Shown here in pieces: positions 1 to 8,198 of a stretch of DNA of 64,000 nt; positions within the stretch are counted from its first letter, which is position 1; each line of letters begins with the position of its first letter. Location of the stretch: NCBI RefSeq assembly GCF_001999765.1, contig NZ_KV908327.1:62384-126383 (forward strand). Direction: 5' to 3'. Source of the stretch: Sinomonas mesophila (GTDB lineage: Bacteria > Actinomycetota > Actinomycetes > Actinomycetales > Micrococcaceae). The position numbers were made by a program, and so were the translations under genes. The notes below the pieces were generated by a model. It saw nothing but the letters and a program-made list of their open reading frames with translations. It ran no database searches and was not told where the DNA came from.

Positions 1-459
1 ATCGACGTCGTCGTCCACCCGCAGTCTGTCGTGCACTCGATGGTGCAGTTCACGGACGGCTCGATCATCGCCCAGGCCTCCCCGCCGGACATGCGCCTTC
101 CCATCGCGCTCGGCCTCGGCTGGCCGGACCGCGTCCCGCACGCCGCGGCCCCCTGCGACTTCACCCAGGCGGCGTCCTGGGCCTTCGAGCCGCTCGACGG
201 CGAGGCGTTCCCCGCCGTCGCACTCGCGCGCGACGCCGCGAGGCGGGGCGGCACCTTCCCCGCCGTGTTCAACGCCGCCAACGAGGAGGCCGTCGAGGCC
301 TTCCACGCCGGCGCGATCGGCTTCCTCGACATCGTCGACACGGTCGAGGCGGTGCTCTCCGAGCACGACGGCTCCCCGGAACTCACGGTGGAATCCGTCC
401 TCGAGGCCGAGGAGTGGGCACGGAAGCGGGCCCACGACCGTTTGGACTCTGGGAGGTAG
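1..459 (+). CDS. dxr: 1-deoxy-D-xylulose-5-phosphate reductoisomerase, 3' part
   Basis: C-terminal 152 residues of DXR (IspC), the NADPH-dependent enzyme converting 1-deoxyxylulose 5-phosphate to 2-C-methylerythritol 4-phosphate in the MEP isoprenoid pathway. The reading frame is open from base 1, so the gene begins upstream of the window. The segment starts with the conserved [12 protein letters not shown] stretch and carries NAANEEAV, both typical of the DXR C-terminal half. It lies directly before rseP, a common bacterial order, and ispG of the same pathway follows two genes later. The stop is 8 bases before the rseP start, so co-transcription is likely. Confidence 0.95.
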   Translation: MDVVVHPQSVVHSMVQFTDGSIIAQASPPDMRLPIALGLGWPDRVPHAAAPCDFTQAASWAFEPLDGEAFPAVALARDAARRGGTFPAVFNAANEEAVEAFHAGAIGFLDIVDTVEAVLSEHDGSPELTVESVLEAEEWARKRAHDRLDSGR

Positions 460-467
460 GAGCACTC

Positions 468-1799
468 GTGAACCCCGTCGTCCTGTTCATCCTCGGCGTC
501 GTGTTCGTCGCGATCGGCATCGCGGCATCCATCGCGCTGCATGAGATCGGCCACCTGCTGCCGGCCAAGCTGTTCAAGGTCCGCGTGACCCGGTACATGA
601 TCGGCTTCGGCCCCACACTGTGGTCGAGGACGCGCGGCGAGACCGAGTACGGCGTCAAGGCCCTGCCCCTCGGCGGCTACGTCGCCATGGTCGGCATGTT
701 CCCGCCGAACGTCCGGGACGGCTCCGTGCGCGCCTCCAGCACCGGGATGTTCCAGGGGCTCGCCGAGGCGGCGCGGGACCAGGCGCACGAGGAGGTCCGG
801 CCCGAGGACCACGGGCGGCTCTTCTACCAGCTGCCCGTCTGGAAGAAGGTCGTCGTCATGCTCGGCGGCCCGGCCATGAACATCGTGCTCGGCGTGCTCC
901 TGATGGCCGTCACGCTCATGGGCTTCGGCACGCCGCAGCCCACTCTCCAGCTCGCGAACGTCTCCGCGTGCATGGTCGTCGAGGGCAGCGAGGAGACCCC
1001 CGACCCGGCCACGTGCACGCCGACGCCGGCCGCGGCGGCCGGGTTCAAGCCGGGGGACACCGTCGTCGCGTTCGACGGCCGCGAGGTCACGGGCTGGGAC
1101 CAGCTCACGTCCTGGATCCGTGCGTCGGCGGGCCGCGAGGTGCCGGTGACGCTGCTGCGCGACGGCGCCGAGGTCCACACCTCGGTGGCGCCGGTGCTCA
1201 GCGCCCGGCCCGTCGTCGGCCCCGACGGCCGGCCGGTGACGAAGCCGGACGGCACCTATGAGACCACCGAGGTCGGCTTCCTCGGCATCGGCCCCCGGCA
1301 GGCCCTCGCGCCCGAGCCCGCCTCCGCCGTGCTGCCCCAGGTGGGGGAGAACATCGTCCAGGTCACCGGCGTCGTGCTCAACCTGCCCGCCCGCCTCGTC
1401 GCGGTCGGCGAGGCCGCCTTCAGCACGGCCGAGCGGGACCCGAACGGCCCGCTCAGCGTCGTCGGCGTCGGGCGCGTGGCCGGCGAGGTCGCGGCGCTCG
1501 AGGAGGTGCCGCTCGAGGCCCGTGTCGGGACCCTCTTCGGCATCCTCGCCGGAGTGAATCTCGCCCTGGCCGTGTTCAACCTCATCCCGCTCCTGCCGCT
1601 CGATGGCGGGCACGTCGCGGGCGCGCTCTACGAGGGCGCACGACGGCGGGTGGCGGCGTGGCTGAAGCGGCCGGATCCGGGGCCCTTCGACATCGCGCGG
1701 CTCCTGCCGCTCACGTACGCGGTCGCGAGCGTCCTGATCCTCATGAGCGTGCTGCTCATCTACGCGGACATCGTCAAACCGGTGAAGCTGTTCGGGTGA
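468..1799 (+). CDS. rseP: Site-2 intramembrane zinc metalloprotease RseP/Rip1 type
   Basis: Membrane-embedded S2P-family (M50) protease that cleaves transmembrane anti-sigma factors and other single-span proteins. The zinc motif HEIGH is at residues 25-29 in the first membrane helix, a PDZ domain occupies roughly residues 180-270, and the second metal-ligand motif LPLDGGH is near 375-382, followed by a C-terminal membrane segment. The 443-residue length suits actinobacterial Rip1 proteins. The GTG start at 468 is preferred because AGGAG ends 5 bases upstream; an in-frame ATG at 414 would overlap dxr by 46 bases. The actual substrates cannot be read from this window. Confidence 0.93.
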   Translation: MNPVVLFILGVVFVAIGIAASIALHEIGHLLPAKLFKVRVTRYMIGFGPTLWSRTRGETEYGVKALPLGGYVAMVGMFPPNVRDGSVRASSTGMFQGLAEAARDQAHEEVRPEDHGRLFYQLPVWKKVVVMLGGPAMNIVLGVLLMAVTLMGFGTPQPTLQLANVSACMVVEGSEETPDPATCTPTPAAAAGFKPGDTVVAFDGREVTGWDQLTSWIRASAGREVPVTLLRDGAEVHTSVAPVLSARPVVGPDGRPVTKPDGTYETTEVGFLGIGPRQALAPEPASAVLPQVGENIVQVTGVVLNLPARLVAVGEAAFSTAERDPNGPLSVVGVGRVAGEVAALEEVPLEARVGTLFGILAGVNLALAVFNLIPLLPLDGGHVAGALYEGARRRVAAWLKRPDPGPFDIARLLPLTYAVASVLILMSVLLIYADIVKPVKLFG

Positions 1800-1807
1800 G
1801 CGGGGGA

Positions 1808-1813
1808 TAGGCT
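1808..1813 (+). promoter_or_regulatory. -10 box of leaderless promoter for the YciI-like gene
   Basis: TAGGCT ends 6 bases before the ATG at 1820, so transcription would begin at or next to the A of the start codon. There is no Shine-Dalgarno sequence between box and start. Confidence 0.55.
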
Positions 1814-1819
1814 GGACCC

Positions 1820-2116
1820 ATGACTGTCTTCGCCGTCGAATACCGCTACGCGACCGGGGTTCCTGACCGCCTCGACGAGGTCCGCCCCGCGCACCGTGCC
1901 TGGCTCCGGGAGCGCGCCGAGGAGGGCCTCCTGCTCGCGAGCGGCCCCTACGAGGGCGGCGCCAGCGCACTCCTGATCTTCCGGGCCGAGGACCGCGCCG
2001 CGCTCGATGCCCTCCTGGCCAAGGACCCGTTCGCGCAGGCCGGCCTCATCGCCGAGACGGGCGCGACCGTGTGGAACCCCATCATCGGCCTCCTCGCCGA
2101 GGCCGCCGCCGCCTGA
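1820..2116 (+). CDS. YciI-like family protein
   Basis: 98-residue protein of the YciI-like dimeric alpha+beta barrel family. The fold's usual features are visible: the [10 protein letters not shown] first strand, a conserved-type histidine at residue 25 in RPAHRAWL, and the [13 protein letters not shown] core strand. Family members are small and mostly of unknown function, some with weak hydrolase or dehalogenase activity, so no reaction is assigned. It sits between rseP and ispG but has its own leaderless-type promoter, so it need not belong to the isoprenoid pathway. Confidence 0.85.
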   Translation: MTVFAVEYRYATGVPDRLDEVRPAHRAWLRERAEEGLLLASGPYEGGASALLIFRAEDRAALDALLAKDPFAQAGLIAETGATVWNPIIGLLAEAAAA

Positions 2117-2168
2117 GGCCATCCGCCTCACCCCCGCCCCCGCCAGCCGTACCCCTAGGAGCCATCAC

Positions 2169-3335
2169 GTGACCTCGGTCAGCCTCGGAATGCCAGCCGC
2201 CCCGCCGCCCGTCCTCGCGCCCCGGCGGGCGACCCGGCAGATCCGGGTCGGCTCACTCGGCGTCGGCTCCGAGTCGCCGATCAGCGTCCAGTCCATGACG
2301 ACGACGCCGACCACCGACATCAACGCGACCCTCCAGCAGATCGCCGAGCTCACGGCGGCCGGCTGCGACATCGTGCGCGTCGCGTGCCCGAGCGCGGACG
2401 ACGCCGAGGCCCTGCCGATCATCGCGAAGAAGTCCCAGATCCCCGTCATCGCGGACATCCACTTCCAGCCGAAGTACGTTTTCGCGGCGATCGAGGCCGG
2501 CTGCGCCGCGGTGCGCGTGAACCCGGGCAACATCCGCAAGTTCGACGACCAGGTCAAGGAGATCGCGGCCGCCGCGAAGGACCACGGCACGTCGATCCGC
2601 ATCGGCGTCAACGCGGGCTCGCTCGACCCGCGGCTGCTGCAGAAGTACGGCAAGGCCACCCCCGAGGCCCTCGTCGAGAGCGCCGTCTGGGAGGCGAGCC
2701 TCTTCGAGGAGCATGACTTCCACGACTTCAAGATCTCGGTCAAGCACAACGACCCGGTCGTCATGGTCCGCGCGTACGAGCTGCTCGCCGAGCGCGGCGA
2801 CTGGCCGCTGCACCTCGGCGTGACCGAGGCCGGCCCCGCGTTCCAGGGCACGATCAAGTCGGCGACCGCGTTCGGGGCGCTCCTGTCCCAGGGCATCGGG
2901 GACACCATCCGCGTCTCCCTCTCGGCCCCGCCGGTCGAGGAGGTCAAGGTCGGGATCCAGATCCTGCAGTCCCTGAACCTGCGCCCGCGCAAGCTCGAGA
3001 TCGTCTCGTGCCCCTCGTGCGGGCGCGCGCAGGTCGACGTGTACACGCTCGCCGAGCAGGTCACGGCGGGCCTCGAGGGCATGGAGGTCCCGCTGCGCGT
3101 CGCCGTCATGGGCTGCGTCGTGAACGGCCCAGGCGAGGCGCGCGAGGCGGACCTCGGCGTCGCGTCCGGCAACGGCAAGGGCCAGATCTTCGTCAAGGGC
3201 CAGGTCATCAAGACTGTGGCCGAGGCGGACATCGTGGAGACTCTGATCGAGGAGGCGATGAAGATCGCCGAGGAGATGGGGGAGGCTGGTGGCGAAGATG
3301 CTGTCCAGGGCGGCCCCGTGGTCACCGTCTCGTAG
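2169..3335 (+). CDS. ispG: 4-hydroxy-3-methylbut-2-en-1-yl diphosphate synthase
   Basis: IspG (GcpE), a [4Fe-4S] enzyme reducing 2-C-methylerythritol 2,4-cyclodiphosphate to HMBPP, the penultimate MEP-pathway step. 388 residues. The N-terminal TIM barrel opens with [20 protein letters not shown]. The cluster ligands are visible as CPSC (Cys281, Cys284) and [10 protein letters not shown] (Cys316). The GTG start at 2169 follows AGGAG with a 7-base spacer; an ATG seven codons downstream is a weaker alternative. The 3' end overlaps the following GNAT gene by 47 bases, which suggests translational coupling. Confidence 0.96.
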   Translation: MTSVSLGMPAAPPPVLAPRRATRQIRVGSLGVGSESPISVQSMTTTPTTDINATLQQIAELTAAGCDIVRVACPSADDAEALPIIAKKSQIPVIADIHFQPKYVFAAIEAGCAAVRVNPGNIRKFDDQVKEIAAAAKDHGTSIRIGVNAGSLDPRLLQKYGKATPEALVESAVWEASLFEEHDFHDFKISVKHNDPVVMVRAYELLAERGDWPLHLGVTEAGPAFQGTIKSATAFGALLSQGIGDTIRVSLSAPPVEEVKVGIQILQSLNLRPRKLEIVSCPSCGRAQVDVYTLAEQVTAGLEGMEVPLRVAVMGCVVNGPGEAREADLGVASGNGKGQIFVKGQVIKTVAEADIVETLIEEAMKIAEEMGEAGGEDAVQGGPVVTVS

Positions 3336-4176
3336 CCGCGGCGCCGCCGCCGCGGTGCGCAGGCTCGGGGACGCGGACACCCGTGCCCTGAGCGAGCTCG
3401 CGGCGGCGGACCCGGTGGCGAACGTCTTCATCGCAGCCCACCTTGCGGCGCACGGCACGGCCGCGCCGACGGCGGCCGGGGCGGAGGTGCTCGGCGCGTT
3501 CGACGGCGACGGGCAGCTCGCGAGCGCGTGCTGGCTCGGCGCCAACATCGTCCCCATCGAGGTCCCGGCCGAGCACGCGCCCCTGTACGCCGCATCGATC
3601 CGGTCCTCGCGACGCCGCTTCGCCTCGATCTTCGGCCCCGCCAAGGCCACCCTCGCGATCTTCGCCGAGCTCCACGGCCCGGCGGCGCGGGATGTCCGCC
3701 CGGACCAGCCGCTGCTCGTCCTCGACGGGCCGCCGGCCGTCCCCGCCGACCCGCTCGTGCGCGTGACGACCCTTGACGACTTCGCCGCGCTCGCCCCGGC
3801 ATGCGTGTCCATGTTCGAGGAGGAAGTCGGCTATTCGCCCGTGGCCGGGGGCAGCGAGAACTACTACCGACGGGTCCGCCAGCTCATCACGGCCGGTCAC
3901 TCCTTCGCCCGCTTCGGCGCGCGCGGTGAGGTCATGTTCAAGGCCGAGCTCGGGTCCGTCACCGCGGCCGCGACCCAGGTCCAGGGCGTCTGGGTGGACC
4001 CCCTCCACCGCGGCACCGGGCTCAGCCACGGCGGGATGGCGGCCGTCGTCGACCACGCGCGGCGGATCGCGCCCGTCGTGAGCCTCTACGTGAACGACTA
4101 CAACCACCGCGCGCGGGCCGCCTACCGGACCGTGGGATTCGAGCAGGTGGGCACGTTCGCGACGGTGCTCTTCTGA
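3289..4176 (+). CDS. GNAT family N-acetyltransferase with DUF4081-like N-terminal domain
   Basis: 295-residue acetyltransferase-like protein. The C-terminal ~110 residues form a GNAT fold: [16 protein letters not shown] is the acetyl-CoA pyrophosphate-loop region and [19 protein letters not shown] the conserved late helix. The N-terminal ~150 residues match the domain commonly annotated DUF4081 that precedes GNAT domains in actinobacteria next to ispG. The GTG start lies inside ispG (47-base overlap) behind a GGGGGAGG ribosome site; ATG at 3298 is possible. The substrate is unknown. Confidence 0.88.
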   Translation: MAKMLSRAAPWSPSRSRGAAAAVRRLGDADTRALSELAAADPVANVFIAAHLAAHGTAAPTAAGAEVLGAFDGDGQLASACWLGANIVPIEVPAEHAPLYAASIRSSRRRFASIFGPAKATLAIFAELHGPAARDVRPDQPLLVLDGPPAVPADPLVRVTTLDDFAALAPACVSMFEEEVGYSPVAGGSENYYRRVRQLITAGHSFARFGARGEVMFKAELGSVTAAATQVQGVWVDPLHRGTGLSHGGMAAVVDHARRIAPVVSLYVNDYNHRARAAYRTVGFEQVGTFATVLF

Positions 4177-4236
4177 GTCACGGCGGCGTCGCCTAAGCTG
4201 AGCGGGCACCTATTGTGATCATCCAGGGGGACACTC

Positions 4237-5022
4237 ATGCCTTCAGGCACCGCACGCCAATCTTCTGACCGTCTCCGGCTCGCCCTCGGTCTGGCGGCGC
4301 TCACTCTGGGCGCGTCCGGCCTCGCGGGCTGCGGCGCCCCGGCGACCTCGGGTCAGGATGGCGGTGCTGCACAGTCGTCCTCGCCCAGCCCGACGCCCAC
4401 GCCGACCCCGACGCCCACGCCCTACGACGATGCCCAGATCTCGGCGGCGCTGACGTCGGTCAACACCTCCGAGGCGCTCGGCGGCCAGCTCCTCTCCGCC
4501 GAGCAGCTCGCGGCGGCGGCGCCCGGGTTCGCCGAGATGCTCGAGTCCCTTCAGATCCAGCCCGCCGACTGCGGCGTGATCCTGGCGCTGGGTGCCTCGT
4601 CGCCGACCCCCAAGGGCACCACCGTGGGCACGCTCCTCGCCGCATCGGCCGACCCGGCGTCCGCCGTCTCGATCAGCGTGGCCACGAGCGCCCATCCCCA
4701 GCCCGGCACCGACATCGCCGCATCCAGGACGGCGCTGGCCCCATGCACGACGTTCACCGCCACCACGCCCCAGGCCCCGGGACTAACGATCACGGGGAGC
4801 ATGACGGAGGTCCCAGCGACGGTCCCGTCCGCAGAGACCTTCGGACTGGTCATGTCGATGGAGGCGGCCGGCCAGACGTTCCAGACCGCGACGCTCGCCG
4901 CGAAGAAGGACCTGACGCTCGTCACCGTCACGCCGGGGGTGGGCCCCGCCGGCCCGGAGGCCGCGGTCAGCCGCGCCGAGTCGCTCGCCACCGCGGTCTA
5001 CACGGCGCTCGAGGCCCAGTAG
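4237..5022 (+). CDS. Putative lipoprotein (first of a tandem pair)
   Basis: 261-residue exported lipoprotein of unknown function. It has a type II signal peptide with a basic N-region, a hydrophobic stretch at residues 15-30 and lipobox LAGC with the lipidated Cys at 32. A Ser/Pro then Thr/Pro-rich linker (about residues 46-62) follows, then a mature domain of about 195 residues. The overall design (signal, linker, ~195-residue domain) and two conserved-looking positions, the NTSEALGGQLLSAEQL segment and a PADCG/PAECA-type cysteine, recur in the next gene, which makes the two likely paralogues. The start ATG follows CAGGGGGA. No family name is claimed. Confidence 0.8.
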   Translation: MPSGTARQSSDRLRLALGLAALTLGASGLAGCGAPATSGQDGGAAQSSSPSPTPTPTPTPTPYDDAQISAALTSVNTSEALGGQLLSAEQLAAAAPGFAEMLESLQIQPADCGVILALGASSPTPKGTTVGTLLAASADPASAVSISVATSAHPQPGTDIAASRTALAPCTTFTATTPQAPGLTITGSMTEVPATVPSAETFGLVMSMEAAGQTFQTATLAAKKDLTLVTVTPGVGPAGPEAAVSRAESLATAVYTALEAQ

Positions 5023-5025
5023 GGG

Positions 5026-5793
5026 ATGACCATCCAGCAGGCTCCCCGTGCCGGGGCCCGGCCCACGCGGACGCTGGCGGCGGCCGCGGCTCTCGCCGCC
5101 CTCGCCGTGCTCTCCGGCTGCCGGGCGGGGCCGGCGCTCCCGCCGTCGTCGGGCGACGGGGCCCCGGGCCTCAACGCCTCGGGGCAGCAGCGCAGCTTCT
5201 CCCCCGAGGAGCTCGTCGAGACCGCCGCCCAGACGCGGACGGCCCTCAAGCTCGGCGGGACCGTGCTCGACCACGCGCAGCTGGCGGCCCAGGGCGAAGC
5301 TGCCGTCCCGGCGCTGTTCGCCCAGCCCGGGCCGGCCGAGTGCGCGGCCGTCACGGCGCCGTCGACCGCCACGGGGCTCGACGCGGCCGCGGCCGCCCTC
5401 ATCCTGGCGCCCTCGGACAGCCGGGCCAGGAACACGGCCGTCGGGCTCAAAAGCCACGCGGACCCGGGCGCGGCGGCCGCGGAGGCCAAGGCCCTCGCCG
5501 AAGGCGCAGCGGCGTGCGCGCGCTACGACGCGGCCCTCGGCGGCCAGCGCGTGCCCGTCGTCGCCGCCGCGGCGGACCCTGGGACGTCCGCCGACGGCGT
5601 CATGGTCACCGCGACGGCGAGCGTCCCCGACCCCTCCGGCGGGAGCACGCCGCAGCAGCGCGGCGTCGTGCACGCCGTCGCGGTGAAGGGCACCGTCACG
5701 GTCGAGGTGCTCCTCGTGGACGCGCGCCCGGACGACGCCGCGGCCGCCGTCCGCGCCTACGTCGACATGGCGTTCGCGAGGCTGCCGCTCTAG
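5026..5793 (+). CDS. Putative lipoprotein (second of a tandem pair)
   Basis: 255-residue lipoprotein that starts 3 bases after the previous gene. Lipobox LSGC places the lipidated Cys at residue 32. The mature part resembles its neighbour: TRTALKLGGTVLDHAQLAA aligns with the neighbour's LGGQLLSAEQLAA, and GPAECAA with PADCGV, so tandem duplication followed by divergence is likely. Its TAG stop overlaps the stop codon of the convergent TetR gene (5790-5793). Function unknown. Confidence 0.8.
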   Translation: MTIQQAPRAGARPTRTLAAAAALAALAVLSGCRAGPALPPSSGDGAPGLNASGQQRSFSPEELVETAAQTRTALKLGGTVLDHAQLAAQGEAAVPALFAQPGPAECAAVTAPSTATGLDAAAAALILAPSDSRARNTAVGLKSHADPGAAAAEAKALAEGAAACARYDAALGGQRVPVVAAAADPGTSADGVMVTATASVPDPSGGSTPQQRGVVHAVAVKGTVTVEVLLVDARPDDAAAAVRAYVDMAFARLPL

Positions 5794-6431
5794 CCGGCGA
5801 GCGGCCCCGACCGTGAGCCGGTCCCGGCGCCGGGCGCTGGGCCCGTGAGGTGACGCTGGACGGCGGGGGCGACGAGCCGGATGGCCTCGTCGAGGGGCAT
5901 CGACGCGAGCGGCTCGAGCTGGACGAGGTACCGGAGCAGGACGAACCCGGCGATCTGGGTCGCGGCGAGGGACCCGCGGAGCTCGCGCTCGGCGTCGTCC
6001 CCGGGCAGGCCCTCGGCGACGCGTGGGAGGATCCGGCGGCGGAACACCTCGCGCATGGCCGCCGTCCGAAGCCGCGAGCCGAGCGAGCCCCGCACGAACG
6101 CGGCCATCGCATGCCGCCGAGGGCCCTCCCACAGGCCGGCCACGGCCCGCAGGAGCTCCTCCGCGCGCTCCTCGGCGGGCAGTGCGCGCAGCCCCGCGAG
6201 GACCGCGTCCGGGTCCGCGGGAAGCTCGACCGAGGCGGCGTAGACCTGGTCCTTGCCCGAGAAGTAGTGGTGGACGAGCGCCGGGTCCACGCCTGCCTCC
6301 CGGGCGATCTGCCGCAGGCTCACCGCGTCGAAGCCGTGCTCGGCGAAGAGCCGCGTCGCGGCGGCGACGATGAGCCCCCTGCGGTCGCCGGCGCCCGCGC
6401 CGCCGGGACGGCCCCGGCGCAGGCCGGTCAC
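5790..6431 (-). CDS. TetR/AcrR family transcriptional regulator
   Basis: 213-residue repressor with an N-terminal helix-turn-helix at about residues 20-60; the segments AATRLFAEHGFDAVSLRQIA and ALVHHYFSGKDQVY are classic TetR signatures. The remaining ~150 residues are the ligand/dimerisation domain. It is the last gene of an ATPase-permease-regulator operon and its GTG start overlaps the permease stop as GTGA. It most likely represses the operon through the inverted repeat at 8024-8045 and responds to a compound exported by the ABC system (inference). Confidence 0.92.
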   Translation of the reverse strand: MTGLRRGRPGGAGAGDRRGLIVAAATRLFAEHGFDAVSLRQIAREAGVDPALVHHYFSGKDQVYAASVELPADPDAVLAGLRALPAEERAEELLRAVAGLWEGPRRHAMAAFVRGSLGSRLRTAAMREVFRRRILPRVAEGLPGDDAERELRGSLAATQIAGFVLLRYLVQLEPLASMPLDEAIRLVAPAVQRHLTGPAPGAGTGSRSGPLAG

Positions 6432-7183
6432 GAGCTCTTCCGGGGCAGCGTGAACGAGGCGAGCACGAGCAGCCCAAGGACGATCGCGCCCATCGTCGCG
6501 AAGTCCTGCCACATCGCGCCCGTCGGCTCGCTGTTCGCGGCGATCTCCTGGAGCGCCTCGACCGAGTAGGTGAGCGGCATCCAGTCCGAGACAGCCTGGA
6601 AGACGTCGTTCATCCTGTCCCGGGCCACGAACAGCCCGCACAGGAGGATCTGCGGGACCACGACAACCGGCATGAACTGCACAGCCTGGAACTCCGTGCG
6701 CGCGAATGCGCTGCAGAAGAGGCCCAGCGCGACCCCGAGGACGGCATTGAGGACGGCGACGGCGACGACGAGCCCGGCGTTGCCGTCGATGTCGAGGTCG
6801 AAGACCCAGTAGGCGACCCCCGTCGCGACGCCGGACTGCAGCGCCGCCATGAGCGAGAAGGCGATGCCGTAGCCGAAGAGCAGGTCCGCCTGGTGGATCG
6901 GCGTCGTCATGAGCCGCTCGAGCGTGCCGGACGTGCGCTCGCGCAGCATCGTGATCGAGGTGATGAGGAACATCACGACGAAGGGGAAGATCGCGAGCAT
7001 GATGAGCCCGACGCGGTCGAAGGTGCGCGGCGCCCCGGGCGGCAGCGTCTCGTTCTCGAAGAGCCAGTACACGACCGACAGGAGACCGGCCGGGACGACG
7101 AGGATCATGGCGATGCTGCGGTGGTCGCGGCGCAGCTGGGTCAGGACGCGGGCCGCGGTCGCGGCGAGGATGCGCGGGTTCAT
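6428..7183 (-). CDS. ABC-2 type transporter permease
   Basis: 251-residue integral membrane protein with six predicted hydrophobic segments of the ABC-2 (DrrB/NodJ-like) permease family. The RERTSGTLERLMTTPI segment after the second helix is the typical ABC-2 cytoplasmic signature. It would pair with the ATPase encoded directly upstream, whose stop overlaps this start as ATGA. The pair probably exports a drug, lipid or peptide; the substrate cannot be read from sequence. Confidence 0.92.
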   Translation of the reverse strand: MNPRILAATAARVLTQLRRDHRSIAMILVVPAGLLSVVYWLFENETLPPGAPRTFDRVGLIMLAIFPFVVMFLITSITMLRERTSGTLERLMTTPIHQADLLFGYGIAFSLMAALQSGVATGVAYWVFDLDIDGNAGLVVAVAVLNAVLGVALGLFCSAFARTEFQAVQFMPVVVVPQILLCGLFVARDRMNDVFQAVSDWMPLTYSVEALQEIAANSEPTGAMWQDFATMGAIVLGLLVLASFTLPRKSS

Positions 7184-7968
7184 GCCGCATGCTCCTTGGT
7201 CGGGGCAGGGAGCCCGGCCTCCTGCCGGGCGAGGTCGGCTCGGATGATGCCGAGGAAGGCGGCCTCGAGGTCGTCGCTGCCGCCGCGTTCGCGCAGCTGG
7301 GCGGGCGTGAGCTGGGCCAGCAGCCGCCCCTCGCGCAGGAGCAGGAGCGAGTCGCACCGGCCCGCCTCCTCCATGACGTGGCTCGAGACGAGCAGCGTCG
7401 TGCCCTGCGCCGCCAGATCGTGGAACTGGCCCCACAGGTCCGCGCGCAGCACGGGGTCGAGGCCGACCGTCGGCTCGTCGAGCACGAGGAGCTCGGGCTC
7501 CCCGACGAGCGCGCACGCGAGGGAGACGCGGCTGAACTGCCCGCCCGAGAGCGAGCCGGCACGGCGCCTCGCGACGTCGGAGAGGCCCACGGCCTCGACG
7601 GCGGCGCGCGAATCCGCCGCAGACCGGCCGTGGAGGGCGCCGAAGTAGCGGACGTTGTCCATGACGGTGAGGTCACGGTAGACGCTTGGGTCCTGGGTCA
7701 TGTAGCCGATCCGGCCGCGCAGAGCGCTGGCCCCGGCGGGCCGGCCCAGGACGGTCAGGGAGCCGCGCCTGATGCGCTGGACCCCGACGATCGCGCGCAT
7801 GAGCGTGCTCTTCCCGCTGCCCGAGGGGCCCAGCAGGCCGGTGATGCGGCCCTCGGGCACGGTGAACCCGAGTCCGTCGAGGACGGGCGTGCGGCGGATG
7901 CGCACCGAGAGGGCGTCGGCCTCGATCGAGGGCGGCGTCGGGGCGGCGTGGGCTGGCATGTGCGGCAT
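7180..7968 (-). CDS. ABC transporter ATP-binding protein
   Basis: 262-residue nucleotide-binding subunit. Walker A GPSGSGKST at residues 47-55, signature SLSGGQFSRVSLA, Walker B LLVLDEPTVGLD and the H-loop in VSSHVMEEA are all intact. The DrrA/CcmA-type ATPase drives the ABC-2 permease encoded next. The ATG at 7968 is chosen because GAGGAG lies 6 bases upstream; an in-frame ATG at 8034 lies inside the operator and is unlikely. This is the first gene of the TetR-regulated operon. Confidence 0.93.
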   Translation of the reverse strand: MPHMPAHAAPTPPSIEADALSVRIRRTPVLDGLGFTVPEGRITGLLGPSGSGKSTLMRAIVGVQRIRRGSLTVLGRPAGASALRGRIGYMTQDPSVYRDLTVMDNVRYFGALHGRSAADSRAAVEAVGLSDVARRRAGSLSGGQFSRVSLACALVGEPELLVLDEPTVGLDPVLRADLWGQFHDLAAQGTTLLVSSHVMEEAGRCDSLLLLREGRLLAQLTPAQLRERGGSDDLEAAFLGIIRADLARQEAGLPAPTKEHAA

Positions 7969-8023
7969 GGCGCGCTCCTCGCTGCGGACCCAGCCGGCCC
8001 TCGCGGAGGACCCGCCGGATCCG

Positions 8024-8045
8024 CAATTCATCACATGATGAATTG
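8024..8045. promoter_or_regulatory. TetR operator, perfect 10-bp inverted repeat
   Basis: CAATTCATCA, a CA spacer, then TGATGAATTG: a perfect 22-bp inverted repeat in a strongly AT-biased patch of a GC-rich genome. On the minus strand it begins immediately downstream of the -10 box of the ABC/TetR operon, covering the expected transcription start, and ends 56 bases before the ATPase start codon. Size and symmetry fit a TetR-family operator; binding by the TetR encoded in this operon is inferred. Confidence 0.8.
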
Positions 8046-8074
8046 AGGGTAGGGCCGCACCACGGCACCGTCAA
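8046..8074 (-). promoter_or_regulatory. Promoter of the ABC exporter/TetR operon
   Basis: On the minus strand TTGACG (8074-8069), a 17-base spacer, then TACCCT (8051-8046). The -35 box is near-consensus. The operator abuts the -10 box, so repressor binding would block RNA polymerase. Confidence 0.7.
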
Positions 8075-8198
8075 CGGGTGCCTCCAGGGCCCGGCCGTGG
8101 TCCGTCACGGCAGCCCCCGCGCCGCGCCGCGTCCCCCGGCTGGGCTACATTGGTAGCTGACCTTTTACCTCGGCTCTCCCTGCCCTGCACGAGAATGG

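Noticed and set aside
4743-5816. Long open frame of 357 codons overlapping the lipoprotein pair
   Set aside because: Arg/Pro/Gly-rich translation with no recognisable motif; it is the out-of-frame shadow of two lipoproteins with signal peptides.
8045-8198. Possible T-box or other riboswitch upstream of proS
   Set aside because: No T-box sequence, no long leader; only 150 bases shared with a divergent promoter. TACATT (8146-8151) may be a -10 box but no good -35 is seen.
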